Shown here piece after piece: positions 38,847-47,680 of a stretch of DNA of 64,000 nucleotides. Below the pieces are notes generated by a model. The model did no database searches. It saw only the letters and a list, made by a program, of their open reading frames with translations, and was not told where the DNA came from. A program made the translations under genes and the position numbers. The stretch lies in NCBI GenBank assembly GCA_023717525.1, contig JAMQPK010000220.1:1-64000 (forward strand), in the 5' to 3' direction. How positions within the stretch are numbered: position 1 is the first letter of the stretch; the number at the start of each line of letters is the position of its first letter. This stretch comes from Vicinamibacterales bacterium. GTDB lineage: Bacteria > Acidobacteriota > Vicinamibacteria > Vicinamibacterales > JAMQPK01.

Positions 38847-40099
38847 TCGTCGATCGTCGATCGTCCATCGTCCATCGTCGATCGTCCATCGTCGTGGTGA
38901 TCGGCATGCTTGCGCTTGCCGCAACGCTGCCGGCGGCAGCGCCGAAGTACGACCTTGTACTGCGCGGCGGACATGTGATCGACCCGCGCAACGGGATCAG
39001 CGGCATCCGCGATGTCGCGGTGGCTGGCCGGACAATCGCCAGTGTGGCGGCCAGCATCAGCCCCGCCGATGCGTCGAAGGTGATTGATGTCTCGGGTTTG
39101 TATGTGGTCCCCGGCCTGGTCGACATCCACACGCACGTCTATGCCGGGACGGGGGAGAAGGATTCCTACGCCGGCGACCTCAGCGTTTACCCGGACACGT
39201 TTGCGCTGCGTTCGGGTGTCACAACCGTTGCCGATGCCGGTAGTTCTGGCTGGCGGAACTTCGAAGACTTCAAACAGCGCATCATTGATCGCTCGACGAC
39301 GCGCGTCCTGGCGTTTCTCAACATCGTCGGCCAGGGAATGCGCGGCGGCAAGTTCGAGCAGGATCTCGGCGACATGATGGTGCAACCGGCTGCCGATATG
39401 GCTCGGCGGTATCCTGGCGTCATCATCGGCATCAAGACCGCGCACTACTCAGGGCCGGAGTGGACGCCGGTCGACCACGCTGTCGAGGCCGGCACCCTTG
39501 CCGGTGTTCCCGTGATGGTCGATTTCGGCGCGAACAAGCCCGAGCGTCCGGTTGCCGATCTGTTGACGATGAAACTGCGGCCTGGCGACATCTATACTCA
39601 TGTGTTTTCGGGATTACGCGGCGAGCTCGACGGCGCGGGACGCCTCAACCCGGGGCTGGCTGCGGGGCGGAAACGCGGTGTGCTGTTTGATTTGGGGCAC
39701 GGTGCTCGAAGCTTCAGGTGGGACGTTGCCCAGGCGGCCATGAAGGAACAGTTTCTGCCGGACACGATTTCCACGGACCTGCATCTGGAGAGCATGAACG
39801 GCGCAATGAAGGACGTGTTGAACGTGATGAGCAAGTGTCTCGTGCTCGGGCTGACGGTCGATCAGATCGTGCAGCGCGCGACCTGGAACGCCGCGCGCGC
39901 GATCAAGCAGGACGGTCTGGGGCACTTGTCCCCTGGCGCCGGCGCCGACATCGCGGTGCTCCGATTGGAACGCGGAAGCGTCGGGTTGCCCGATGCGTAC
40001 GGCAGCAGGCTCGAAGGGGCTGGGCGCTTTCTGAACGAGCTGACGGTACGGGATGGGAAGATTGTCTACGATCTCAACGGCATTGCCATCAGGAGGTGA
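38843..40099 (+). CDS. Amidohydrolase/deacetylase family metallohydrolase (probably exported)
   Basis: YDLVLRGGHVIDPRNGISGIRDVAVAGRTIASV, VVPGLVDIHTHVYAG, STDLHLESMNGAMKDV. ATG 38843 overlaps the PLP enzyme stop (ATGA); N-term hydrophobic SSIVVVIGMLALAATLPAAA. Confidence 0.85.
   Translation: MIVDRRSSIVHRRSSIVVVIGMLALAATLPAAAPKYDLVLRGGHVIDPRNGISGIRDVAVAGRTIASVAASISPADASKVIDVSGLYVVPGLVDIHTHVYAGTGEKDSYAGDLSVYPDTFALRSGVTTVADAGSSGWRNFEDFKQRIIDRSTTRVLAFLNIVGQGMRGGKFEQDLGDMMVQPAADMARRYPGVIIGIKTAHYSGPEWTPVDHAVEAGTLAGVPVMVDFGANKPERPVADLLTMKLRPGDIYTHVFSGLRGELDGAGRLNPGLAAGRKRGVLFDLGHGARSFRWDVAQAAMKEQFLPDTISTDLHLESMNGAMKDVLNVMSKCLVLGLTVDQIVQRATWNAARAIKQDGLGHLSPGAGADIAVLRLERGSVGLPDAYGSRLEGAGRFLNELTVRDGKIVYDLNGIAIRR
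38846..38894. repeat. Heptameric tandem repeat, 7 units: ATCGTCG ATCGTCG ATCGTCC ATCGTCC ATCGTCG ATCGTCC ATCGTCG
   Basis: Seven contiguous 7-nt units read directly from sequence at a CDS junction. Confidence 0.95.
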
Positions 40100-40100
40100 C

Positions 40101-40571
40101 ATGAAGAAGTCGAATCGACGAAAGTTCCTCGCGCAGACGTCTGCGGTTGCCGCGGCTGTTGCGCTGCCCTCACGGGCTCAGGCGCAGGCGCGTCCCGCGG
40201 GCGCCCCAGCGAAAAAAGTTCATTGGAGCGGCGGCAAGCCACCTGCGAAGACGCCGTTGTTCAGCGGTGTCGTGTCGTACGGCAACCTTGTGTTCGTGTC
40301 CGGCATCGGCGCGCATTTCGAAGGAGACATCAAGGCGCACACCAAGCATGTGCTCGACGAGATTCAAAAGGCGCTGGAGTCGGTCGGATCATCAATGGAA
40401 AAAGTGTTGAAGGTGAATGTGTACCTGAACGACTTGAAGGACTACGCGGGGATGAACGAGATGTTCCTGGGCCGCTTCGGCCCCGAGCCTGGCGTCCGGA
40501 CGACGATCGCGGCAGCCGGCGGAATACCCGGAAACTCCCTCGTCGAGATCGATTGCATCGCATGCCTCTGA
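40101..40571 (+). CDS. Tat-exported RidA/YjgF family protein
   Basis: MKKSNRRKFLAQTSAVAAAVALPSRAQA Tat signal; LFSGVVSYGNLVFVSGIGAHFEGDIKAHTKHVLDEIQKALESVGSSMEKVLKVNVYLNDLKDYAGMNEMF...VRTTIAAAGGIPGNSLVEIDCIA. Confidence 0.92.
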   Translation: MKKSNRRKFLAQTSAVAAAVALPSRAQAQARPAGAPAKKVHWSGGKPPAKTPLFSGVVSYGNLVFVSGIGAHFEGDIKAHTKHVLDEIQKALESVGSSMEKVLKVNVYLNDLKDYAGMNEMFLGRFGPEPGVRTTIAAAGGIPGNSLVEIDCIACL

Positions 40572-41029
40572 TCGAGCCAGGGAAAAAAGCACCGGCCTTC
40601 GCGCTGAAGGATCAGCGGGGCAAAACCCGCAAGCTCGCCGACTATGCAGGGCGACCGGTGATTCTGTACTTCTATCCGAAGGACGACACGCCAGGCTGCA
40701 CGAAGCAGGCTTGCGCGTTTCAAGACAATCTGCCGCGATTCAAGGCGAGCAAGGCCGCGGTGCTTGGTGTGAGCATCCTCGACGAAGCCAGCAAAGCGCG
40801 GTTCGCCGAGAAGTACAAACTATCGTTCCCGCTACTGGCCGACGACGATCACGCCGTGGCGGAGAAGTACGGCGTCTGGCAGCAAAAATCGCTGTACGGC
40901 CGCTCGTTCATGGGCAACGTACGAACGACGTATCTGATTGGCGGCGATGGAAAAATTGCGAAACGCTGGGACAAGGTGAAAGTTGACGGCCACGCAGACG
41001 AGGTGCTCGAGGCCGTCAACGCGATCTAG
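40562..41029 (+). CDS. bcp: Thioredoxin-dependent peroxiredoxin (Bcp family)
   Basis: PGKKAPAFALKDQRGKTRKLADYAGRPVILYFYPKDDTPGCTKQACAFQD. Confidence 0.93.
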   Translation: MPLIEPGKKAPAFALKDQRGKTRKLADYAGRPVILYFYPKDDTPGCTKQACAFQDNLPRFKASKAAVLGVSILDEASKARFAEKYKLSFPLLADDDHAVAEKYGVWQQKSLYGRSFMGNVRTTYLIGGDGKIAKRWDKVKVDGHADEVLEAVNAI

Positions 41030-41032
41030 GTC

Positions 41033-41224
41033 TTACTCGATGACGATCTTTGCGACGGCGGGCAGGCGGTCGACCTTGCCTGCCACGATTTCCATCTGAG
41101 CGAGCGTCGTTTTCTTGTGATCGCCGGCGACGCGCGGGATGCAGCCGCGCACGAGCTGCTGGGTTCTCAGGACGGCAATAGAGACGAATTCGAACGCATT
41201 GGACGTCGCCGATCTATTGATCAC
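41033..41224 (-). CDS. rpoZ: DNA-directed RNA polymerase omega subunit
   Basis: SNAFEFVSIAVLRTQQLVRGCIPRVAGDHKKTTLAQMEIVAGKV resembles Rpb6/omega. Confidence 0.78.
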   Translation of the reverse strand: MINRSATSNAFEFVSIAVLRTQQLVRGCIPRVAGDHKKTTLAQMEIVAGKVDRLPAVAKIVIE

Positions 41225-41353
41225 TGATGGCTCCCTATCTTGGCTTCAATGAGGGCTGGAACCTGGCCCGGGCGAGACCGGGGATTGAGGGCAGAGCTCA
41301 GGAAAGCGAGTAAGACTCAAGTATACTTCGATATCCCGAGACGGAGCAGCATC

Positions 41354-42364
41354 ATGAAGACGCGAACGACACCGTACGCCTGGGCCGTCGCCTGCACGGT
41401 TGCAGCCACCCTTGCCGCCGTGTCGAGCGGGTTGTCTTCGCAGGGGCTCCAAGGCCCGAATCCCGACACGTCGTACCACCTTGGCCCCGATTCGCTCCCA
41501 CAGGACGGTGTGCCAAAAGGGGAAATTCGCGGCCCGTTCAGCCTGTCCAGCCAGGCGTATCCGGGAACGCAGCATACGTATTGGGTCTACGTCCCGGCGC
41601 AGTATCGATCTTCCGTGCCGGCGAGCCTGATGATTTTTCAGGACGGGCAGGCGTTCAAGAACCCGGACGGAAATCTTCGCGCGCACAACGTGATGGACAA
41701 CCTGATTTACCGGCGCGAGATACCAGTGATGATCGGCGTGTTCATCAATCCCGGCCGCCGGCCCGACCAGCCGGAGCCCACGCCGCAGAACTGGGGCGAT
41801 CGCGACACCAACCGTCCGACCGAATACAACACGCTCGATGACAAGTATGCGCGGGTCATTGTCGATGAGCTCATGCCCGTGCTGCATAAGGACTTCAACA
41901 TCTCGAACGATCCGGAGCGTCACGGCATCGGAGGCGCCAGCTCTGGCGCCATCGCCGCGTTTACGGTCGCGTGGCAGCGTCCCAACGATTTTCGCAAAGT
42001 GCTGAGCATCGTCGGCAGCTTCGTGAATCTGCGCGGTGGCCACGCGTATGCCGACATCGTCCAGGAGAGCGAGAAGAAGCCCATCCGGATCTATTTGCAG
42101 GACGGCCGGAACGACAATCGAGGTACGGGGCGCGGCGGCGAGTACGACGAGACACGCGACTGGTTCCTTCAGAACGTGCGCCTCATGAAGGCGCTGACCG
42201 GCAAGGGCTACGACGTGAACTACTCGTGGGGACTGAATCGCCACGACCAGGCGATGGGCGGTGCTATTCTGCCGGACATGATGCGCTGGTTGTGGCGCGA
42301 TCATCCGGTTTCTGTGGATGCGAACGACGCTGTCGAGCGGTCGTTCAATGAACCTGGCAAATAA
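41354..42364 (+). CDS. Secreted enterochelin esterase-like alpha/beta hydrolase
   Basis: [25 protein letters not shown] signal; [50 protein letters not shown]. Confidence 0.85.
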   Translation: MKTRTTPYAWAVACTVAATLAAVSSGLSSQGLQGPNPDTSYHLGPDSLPQDGVPKGEIRGPFSLSSQAYPGTQHTYWVYVPAQYRSSVPASLMIFQDGQAFKNPDGNLRAHNVMDNLIYRREIPVMIGVFINPGRRPDQPEPTPQNWGDRDTNRPTEYNTLDDKYARVIVDELMPVLHKDFNISNDPERHGIGGASSGAIAAFTVAWQRPNDFRKVLSIVGSFVNLRGGHAYADIVQESEKKPIRIYLQDGRNDNRGTGRGGEYDETRDWFLQNVRLMKALTGKGYDVNYSWGLNRHDQAMGGAILPDMMRWLWRDHPVSVDANDAVERSFNEPGK

Positions 42365-42379
42365 CGAACGGGAGAACTT

Positions 42380-44443
42380 ATGTCGCGTCGAACACTAGGT
42401 GTGATGCTGCCGGCGATTCTGCTTGGGTGCCTGTTTATTCGTCCATCGACGCCTGTATCGGGACAGAGTGGTGTGACGGGCGGCGAATGGCCCCATTGGG
42501 GCGGCGACCATGGGAACACCAAGTACTCGCCGCTCGATCAGATCAATCGCGACAACGTGAAAAATCTGCGGATCGCCTGGCGCTGGAAATCCGAAAACTA
42601 CGGAGCGCGGCCGCAGAACAACATGGAAGCCACGCCGCTGATGATCGGCGGCGTGCTCTACACGACCGCCGGTGTCCGCCCCAACGTCGTCGCTATCGAC
42701 GGCGCGACGGGCGAAACGCTCTGGAGCTATCGCATCGATGAAGGGGAGCGCGGCGACATCGCGCCGCGAAGCGTCTCTCGCGGCGTCGAATACTGGACCG
42801 ATGGAAAGCAGTCGCGCATCATTCTGGTGACGCGCGGCTATCGTCTGGTGTCGCTCGATGCAAAGACCGGTTTGCCCGATCCCGCGTTCGGGCGAGGCGG
42901 CGTGGTCGACTTGTACGAGGATTTCGATCAGCCCGCGCCGAAAAATGGCGTCATCAGCTCCACCTCTCCAGCCGTCGTCGTCAGAAACGTGGTCATCATG
43001 GGCGCCGCGATGGTCGGGGGCACGGCGCCGCGATCGAAGGAAAACACGAAAGGCTACATTCGTGGCTTCGACGTGCGCACGGGCAAGCGTTTGTGGACGT
43101 TCCACACCGTTCCGAATCCCGGGGAATTCGGCAACGATACCTGGCTGAACGATTCGTGGGCGTACACGGGGAACACGGCTGTCTGGTCGCCGTTCTCGGC
43201 CGACGACGATCTTGGTTACGTCTATCTTCCTGTCGAATCGGCAACGGGCGATTTCTACGGTGGACACCGACCTGGGAATAACCTTTTTGCGGGCAGCCTT
43301 GTGTGTCTGGATGCGCGGACCGGGAAGCGCATCTGGCATCAGCAGCTCGTGCACCACGACATCTGGGACTACGACCTGGCGTCGCCGCCGACGCTCATCA
43401 ACATTACCGTCAACGGCAAGCCGATTCGTGCCGTCGCGCAGACGACCAAGTGGGGCTATCTGTTTGCCTTCGATCGCGTGAACGGCACGCCGGTGTGGCC
43501 GATTGAAGAGCGCCGCGTGGAGGCAGGCACGGTTCCGAGCGAATGGTACTCGCCTACCCAGCCGCACCCAACCAAGCCGGCACCTTACGATCGTCAAGGG
43601 GTGAGCGAACAGGATCTCATCGACTTCACACCAGAACTGAACGCTGAAGCACGCGCGATCATCAAGGAATACAAGATCGGCCCGCTCTTCACGCCGCCAA
43701 TCGTCGGAGGCACCGATGGATTGCGGGGAACGCTGCAGATTCCGGCGGCGCAAGGTGCAGCGCTATGGCAAGGCGCAGCGTGGGATCCGGAAACCAACAT
43801 GCTGTACGTGCCGTCTGTTACCAACATGACCAACAACGCCTTGCAGCCTGGCACCGGACGCTCGGACATGAACTTCATTGGCGGTGGCGGCGGTGGCGGC
43901 GGACGGGGCGCACCTCCACCAGAAGAAGGCGCCGGCGGCGCACGCCGCGGCGGCGGCGGTGGCCGTGGCGGCGCGGCACCCACTCTCGGTCCTGGTGTTG
44001 GCCGTGGTCCCTGGGGTATCGGTCCGCAGGGCCTTCCGCTCGTAAAGCCACCCTACGGAAGAATCACGGCGTACAACATGAACACGGGTGATATCGCGTG
44101 GCAGGTTGCCAACGGCGACACCTACGAGTGGATCAAGACGCACCCAGCCCTCAAAGGGTTGACTATTCCGCGCACCGGGCGCGCCGACGAAGGCGGCATC
44201 GTCGTGACCAAGACGCTGGCCTTTGCCGGGCAAGGCTGCGGGCTGTTCCGAGGCGGCGGCGGCGGCGGCAACATGTTCGTCGCCTACGACAAGGCGACGG
44301 GTGCTGTTGTGCACGAAATGCCGCTGCCGGCCAACACGTGCGGGAATCCGATGACCTACATGGTGAACGGGAAGCAGTACCTCGCCGTGTCGATCGGCGC
44401 TCAGAACTTTCCCGCGGAGGTCATCGCGCTGACGCTTCCGTAG
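42380..44443 (+). CDS. PQQ-dependent (quinoprotein) dehydrogenase
   Basis: Signal peptide; EWPHWGGDHGNTKYSPLDQINRDNVKNLRIAWRW; DARTGKRIWHQQLVHHDIWDYDLASPPTLINI; GAVVHEMPLPANTCGNPMTYMVNGKQYLAVSIG. Confidence 0.93.
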   Translation: MSRRTLGVMLPAILLGCLFIRPSTPVSGQSGVTGGEWPHWGGDHGNTKYSPLDQINRDNVKNLRIAWRWKSENYGARPQNNMEATPLMIGGVLYTTAGVRPNVVAIDGATGETLWSYRIDEGERGDIAPRSVSRGVEYWTDGKQSRIILVTRGYRLVSLDAKTGLPDPAFGRGGVVDLYEDFDQPAPKNGVISSTSPAVVVRNVVIMGAAMVGGTAPRSKENTKGYIRGFDVRTGKRLWTFHTVPNPGEFGNDTWLNDSWAYTGNTAVWSPFSADDDLGYVYLPVESATGDFYGGHRPGNNLFAGSLVCLDARTGKRIWHQQLVHHDIWDYDLASPPTLINITVNGKPIRAVAQTTKWGYLFAFDRVNGTPVWPIEERRVEAGTVPSEWYSPTQPHPTKPAPYDRQGVSEQDLIDFTPELNAEARAIIKEYKIGPLFTPPIVGGTDGLRGTLQIPAAQGAALWQGAAWDPETNMLYVPSVTNMTNNALQPGTGRSDMNFIGGGGGGGGRGAPPPEEGAGGARRGGGGGRGGAAPTLGPGVGRGPWGIGPQGLPLVKPPYGRITAYNMNTGDIAWQVANGDTYEWIKTHPALKGLTIPRTGRADEGGIVVTKTLAFAGQGCGLFRGGGGGGNMFVAYDKATGAVVHEMPLPANTCGNPMTYMVNGKQYLAVSIGAQNFPAEVIALTLP

Positions 44444-44460
44444 GTCGCGTGAACGCTGTC

Positions 44461-45996
44461 TCAGCCTGCCGGTTCGAGGTCGGTGGAGAAGACTGTCTCG
44501 CCGGCGAGGTTGACCAGGCGTACGGTCATCACACGTGTTGCGGCGCTGATGCGGACGAGACCAAAAAACTGCAGTCCTCCCAATGGGCCGGGATATGAGG
44601 GTAGGCCGGCTGGTACTCCATTGAAGCGGACTTCCGGGCCGAAGGTGTTATCGAGCGCCGCAGGCGCACCGGTTCCTGCATGGATAGGTCCGGCGACAAA
44701 TTCCCAGAACGGCAGGAAATCCTTGAACTGCGCGCGCTCCGGGTCGTAGTGATGCGCGGCGGCGTAATGGACGTCGGCAGTGACCCACACGACGTTCCTG
44801 ATCTGGCGCTGTCGAATGAAGCGCAGAAGGTCGGCGACTTCCAACTCGCGCCCCAGAGGCTCTCCGTTTCCGTTGGCGAACGCCTCGAAGTTGTCGCCGT
44901 CTCGTACGATCAGCCCGATCGGCAGATCGCTGGCGATCACTTTCCACGCCGCCTTCGACGAGGCCAGGCGGCCCTTCAGCCACTCGATCTGAGCCGGACC
45001 TGCGAGCTGCGACTCAGCGGTTCGCGTCGCCTGTCGATTTGTCGTGTTGGGCCCCCGGTAGGTCCGGAGATCGAGCGTGAAGACATCGAGCAGCGGCCCG
45101 TACGGACACTGGCGAAAGATCGGAGGTCGGTCGCCTGGTTCCAGGCGAATGGGCACATGTTCGAGGAACGCGCGCCTCGCGTTCGAGCTCAGTGCCGCAA
45201 CGCTCTTGATTGTGTACCGGTCGTCGCCTTCGAGGGTCTGCTGCGGGTACCAGTTATTGCGGACTTCGTGATCGTCCCACAGCGCTATCTGGGGTACCTC
45301 CGCATTGAATCGACGAACGTGCTCGTCGAGCAGGTTATAGAGGTGGTTTCCGCGGAACTCGTCGAGCGTTTCGGCAACCTTCGACTTCGCGGGCGTGACG
45401 ACGTTCTTCCAGATGCCGCCATCCGGCAGCCGCACCTCTTCCACCAGCGGCCCATCCGCATAGACTGTGTCGCCGCAATGAATGAAGAAGTCCGGTTGCG
45501 CGCGCCGCATCGTCTCGAACATCTTCAAGCCGCCCCACTGGAGATTGATGCCCCAGCCCTGACCGACAGTGTCTGCCGCCCACGCGAAGCTGAGGTCGCC
45601 CGGCCGCGCCGGCGCAGAAAGAAAACTGCCCTGTGAGGGCAGGCTCTGATTGCGCGAATCGCGAAGATCCTCGAAACGAACGCGGTAGAAGATCCGCTGG
45701 CCTGACGGAAGGCCTGAAAGGTCGATCCGGGCCGTGAAGCCCGATTCTGCGCGAGCCACCGAACCGGCCGCTCGCTGAATGTTCTGGAATGACTCGGTCG
45801 TCGACCACTCGACCAGCATTCGGGAGGCTCGATCGCTGCGGCTCCAGACGATTGCGCGGTTGCCGGTGACGTCACCGGCGGCTGTGCCGTAGCTGATTGA
45901 GGGTCGTGAGGATTCCTGGCGGAGCACAGCAGGGGCAAATGCAAATGCCCCTGCTGCACGTGTTGTCGTCGAAAGAAAACGGCGCCTGCCGATCAA
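44461..45996 (-). CDS. phoD: Tat-exported PhoD-like alkaline phosphatase
   Basis: GRRRFLSTTTRAAGAFAFAPAV; SYGTAAGDVTGNRAIVWSRSDRASRMLVEWS; FFIHCGDTVYAD; ALWDDHEVRNNWYPQQ; NVVWVTADVHYAAAHHYDP. TTG start. Confidence 0.93.
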   Translation of the reverse strand: MIGRRRFLSTTTRAAGAFAFAPAVLRQESSRPSISYGTAAGDVTGNRAIVWSRSDRASRMLVEWSTTESFQNIQRAAGSVARAESGFTARIDLSGLPSGQRIFYRVRFEDLRDSRNQSLPSQGSFLSAPARPGDLSFAWAADTVGQGWGINLQWGGLKMFETMRRAQPDFFIHCGDTVYADGPLVEEVRLPDGGIWKNVVTPAKSKVAETLDEFRGNHLYNLLDEHVRRFNAEVPQIALWDDHEVRNNWYPQQTLEGDDRYTIKSVAALSSNARRAFLEHVPIRLEPGDRPPIFRQCPYGPLLDVFTLDLRTYRGPNTTNRQATRTAESQLAGPAQIEWLKGRLASSKAAWKVIASDLPIGLIVRDGDNFEAFANGNGEPLGRELEVADLLRFIRQRQIRNVVWVTADVHYAAAHHYDPERAQFKDFLPFWEFVAGPIHAGTGAPAALDNTFGPEVRFNGVPAGLPSYPGPLGGLQFFGLVRISAATRVMTVRLVNLAGETVFSTDLEPAG

Positions 45997-45998
45997 CG

Positions 45999-46075
45999 CT
46001 GGTCCTTGGTCCTTCGTCCTTCGTCCTTGGTCCCGACGATGGACGATGGGCCATCGACGATGGACGATGGACGGC
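45999..46075. repeat. Compound heptameric tandem repeat: 5 units TTSGTCC type, then 6 units SGACGAT type
   Basis: CTGGTCC TTGGTCC TTCGTCC TTCGTCC TTGGTCC / CGACGAT GGACGAT GGGCCAT CGACGAT GGACGAT GGACGGC, between two minus-strand CDSs. Confidence 0.92.
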
Positions 46076-46082
46076 CGTCAGC

Positions 46083-47153
46083 TTAGTTCGTCGGTTTCGC
46101 CGCCCAGGGGCCGACTTCCGGCTTGCCCTGCGTGTTGGCCAGCGGACCGAGCTCGCCCTGCACACCACGCGTGATTGCGGCCGTTTCGCTGGCGTTCTGG
46201 AAGCAGGTGAAGTCCGGCCGGTCGCGCCATGCGAACGGACCGCAGAGACGCTTGCCTGCGCCGATGGCGGCGTCGTGCACGATATTGATGATGCGCTCGT
46301 AGTCGGGCGTGCCCTGTGCGTACCCAGAGAAGTTGCCCAGGTCGCCGCTTGCGGCGAAGAGCGCCGTCACGCCGGGGATCTTCGCAATCTCATGCGCATT
46401 CTTCACGCCTTCGAGCGTCTCGATCATCAGAATGAGCACGATATTGTCGTTGATCGTCTGGCGATAGCCACCGGGGACGCCGCCGAACATCGCGGGATCG
46501 AACGCCTGCCCGCCGCCGTTGCTGCGACGGCCGAGAGGCGGGAAGTAGGTCCAGTTGCGCGCGGCCGTGGCTTCTTCAACTGTGTCAACCGTGGGCACGA
46601 CGACTACCAGCGCGCCGGCATCGACCGCGTGCTGGATTTCTTTTTCGTCGGTGTACGCGACGCGTGTGCCAGGCACCGCTTTCGCGTGCGGGCAGGTGCG
46701 CCACAAACGTGCGGCTGCCGACCAGTCACGATTGTCGTGCTGCATCTCGGTCCAGATGAAGTCGTAGCCGGCGTTGGCCATCGCGCAGTAGGTGCTCGCG
46801 TCGGTCGCGCCGAAGACCGTGCCGCCCGTCACCTTCTGGCCCGCCATCATCTTCAGCTTGACCGGGTTCCAGATCTTGGAGCCCGCCGGTGGAGCGAAGG
46901 CTGAACCGTACTTCCAGGCATCCGAATTGAACGGACCGGTATTCTGGGCGCCAGCCGGCGGAGTCTGTTTGGCGTTGCTGTCCTTGCCCGCGGGGGCGGC
47001 GAGCGGAAACTGCATCTTCCCGGCATCCGGGTTATTGGCGTAGGGGTCGGCGCCAGCCGGGCCACCCTGTCGCGCCGGAGCCTGTCCCTGTGCGCTGAAC
47101 GTGGCGATTCCTAACGCTGTGACGGCCGTCACAGCAAAAAGCAGACGTTTCAC
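46083..47153 (-). CDS. Exported HpcH/HpaI aldolase (citrate lyase-like TIM barrel)
   Basis: GTG at 47153 with AAGGAGG upstream; signal peptide KRLLFAVTAVTALGIATFSAQGQ; VFGATDASTYCAMANAGYDFIWTEMQHD, ALVVVVPTVDTVEEA, LILMIETLEGVKNAHEIAKIPGVTALFAASGDLG. Confidence 0.9.
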   Translation of the reverse strand: MKRLLFAVTAVTALGIATFSAQGQAPARQGGPAGADPYANNPDAGKMQFPLAAPAGKDSNAKQTPPAGAQNTGPFNSDAWKYGSAFAPPAGSKIWNPVKLKMMAGQKVTGGTVFGATDASTYCAMANAGYDFIWTEMQHDNRDWSAAARLWRTCPHAKAVPGTRVAYTDEKEIQHAVDAGALVVVVPTVDTVEEATAARNWTYFPPLGRRSNGGGQAFDPAMFGGVPGGYRQTINDNIVLILMIETLEGVKNAHEIAKIPGVTALFAASGDLGNFSGYAQGTPDYERIINIVHDAAIGAGKRLCGPFAWRDRPDFTCFQNASETAAITRGVQGELGPLANTQGKPEVGPWAAKPTN

Positions 47154-47230
47154 TTCAAACCTCCTTATGAGTGCGACTGTTCGCAGAGGGAGAATATGCA
47201 CCCGTACGTCCCCTGAGGGCAAGCGTTACC

Positions 47231-47566
47231 TTACGGTTGTGCGTCGAAGAATTTCAGGGCCATCGTGCCGTGTGTCGTGGCTGCACCGGCACGCAACGCG
47301 GCGGCGAGCAGCGCCGATTCGACGAGCTCTTCGCGCGTCGCGCCGGCCGCCTTGGCCGCTTTTGAATGGGCCTCGATGCAGTACGGGCACATCTGGGCGC
47401 ATGCGACCGCGACCGCGATCAGCTCTCGATACTTTCTGGGGATGGCGCCGTCGGTTCGCGCCGTGATTTTTTCGAGATTCAACCACGCCTCGTAGTCGGC
47501 AGGGGCGAGTTTCCTCATTTCTCTGAGAAGACGAATGTCAGCTGGATCGTGAAAGTGGTCGCTCAA
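47231..47566 (-). CDS. Carboxymuconolactone decarboxylase/AhpD-like protein
   Basis: IPRKYRELIAVAVACAQMCPYCIEAHSKAAKAAGATREELVESALLAAALRAGAATTH (CPYCIEAH). Confidence 0.9.
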   Translation of the reverse strand: MSDHFHDPADIRLLREMRKLAPADYEAWLNLEKITARTDGAIPRKYRELIAVAVACAQMCPYCIEAHSKAAKAAGATREELVESALLAAALRAGAATTHGTMALKFFDAQP

Positions 47567-47620
47567 ATGAAGGCCTCCGGGCAGAGGATACCAATCTACT
47601 GCGGAAGACGCACGATGAAG

Positions 47621-47648
47621 TTAGTTATTGGTCGTCAGTCGTTGGTCG
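47621..47648. repeat. Heptameric tandem repeat: TTAGTTA TTGGTCG TCAGTCG TTGGTCG
   Basis: Four 7-nt-spaced units, 33 bp upstream of the four-helix-bundle gene. Confidence 0.65.
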
Positions 47649-47680
47649 TGCGCGGGCAGGGTTCTTGCCGTGCTCTCGAC

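Noticed and set aside
41246-42304. 352-aa minus-strand ORF antisense to the esterase
   Set aside because: Fully overlaps a well-supported CDS; His/Arg/Val-rich composition typical of high-GC antisense frames; no recognisable domain.
42395-43753. 452-aa minus-strand ORF antisense to the PQQ dehydrogenase
   Set aside because: Antisense shadow ORF of a confident CDS; no motifs.
38846-46075. Heptamer arrays as a possible CRISPR
   Set aside because: Units are contiguous 7-mers without spacers, and no cas genes are present.
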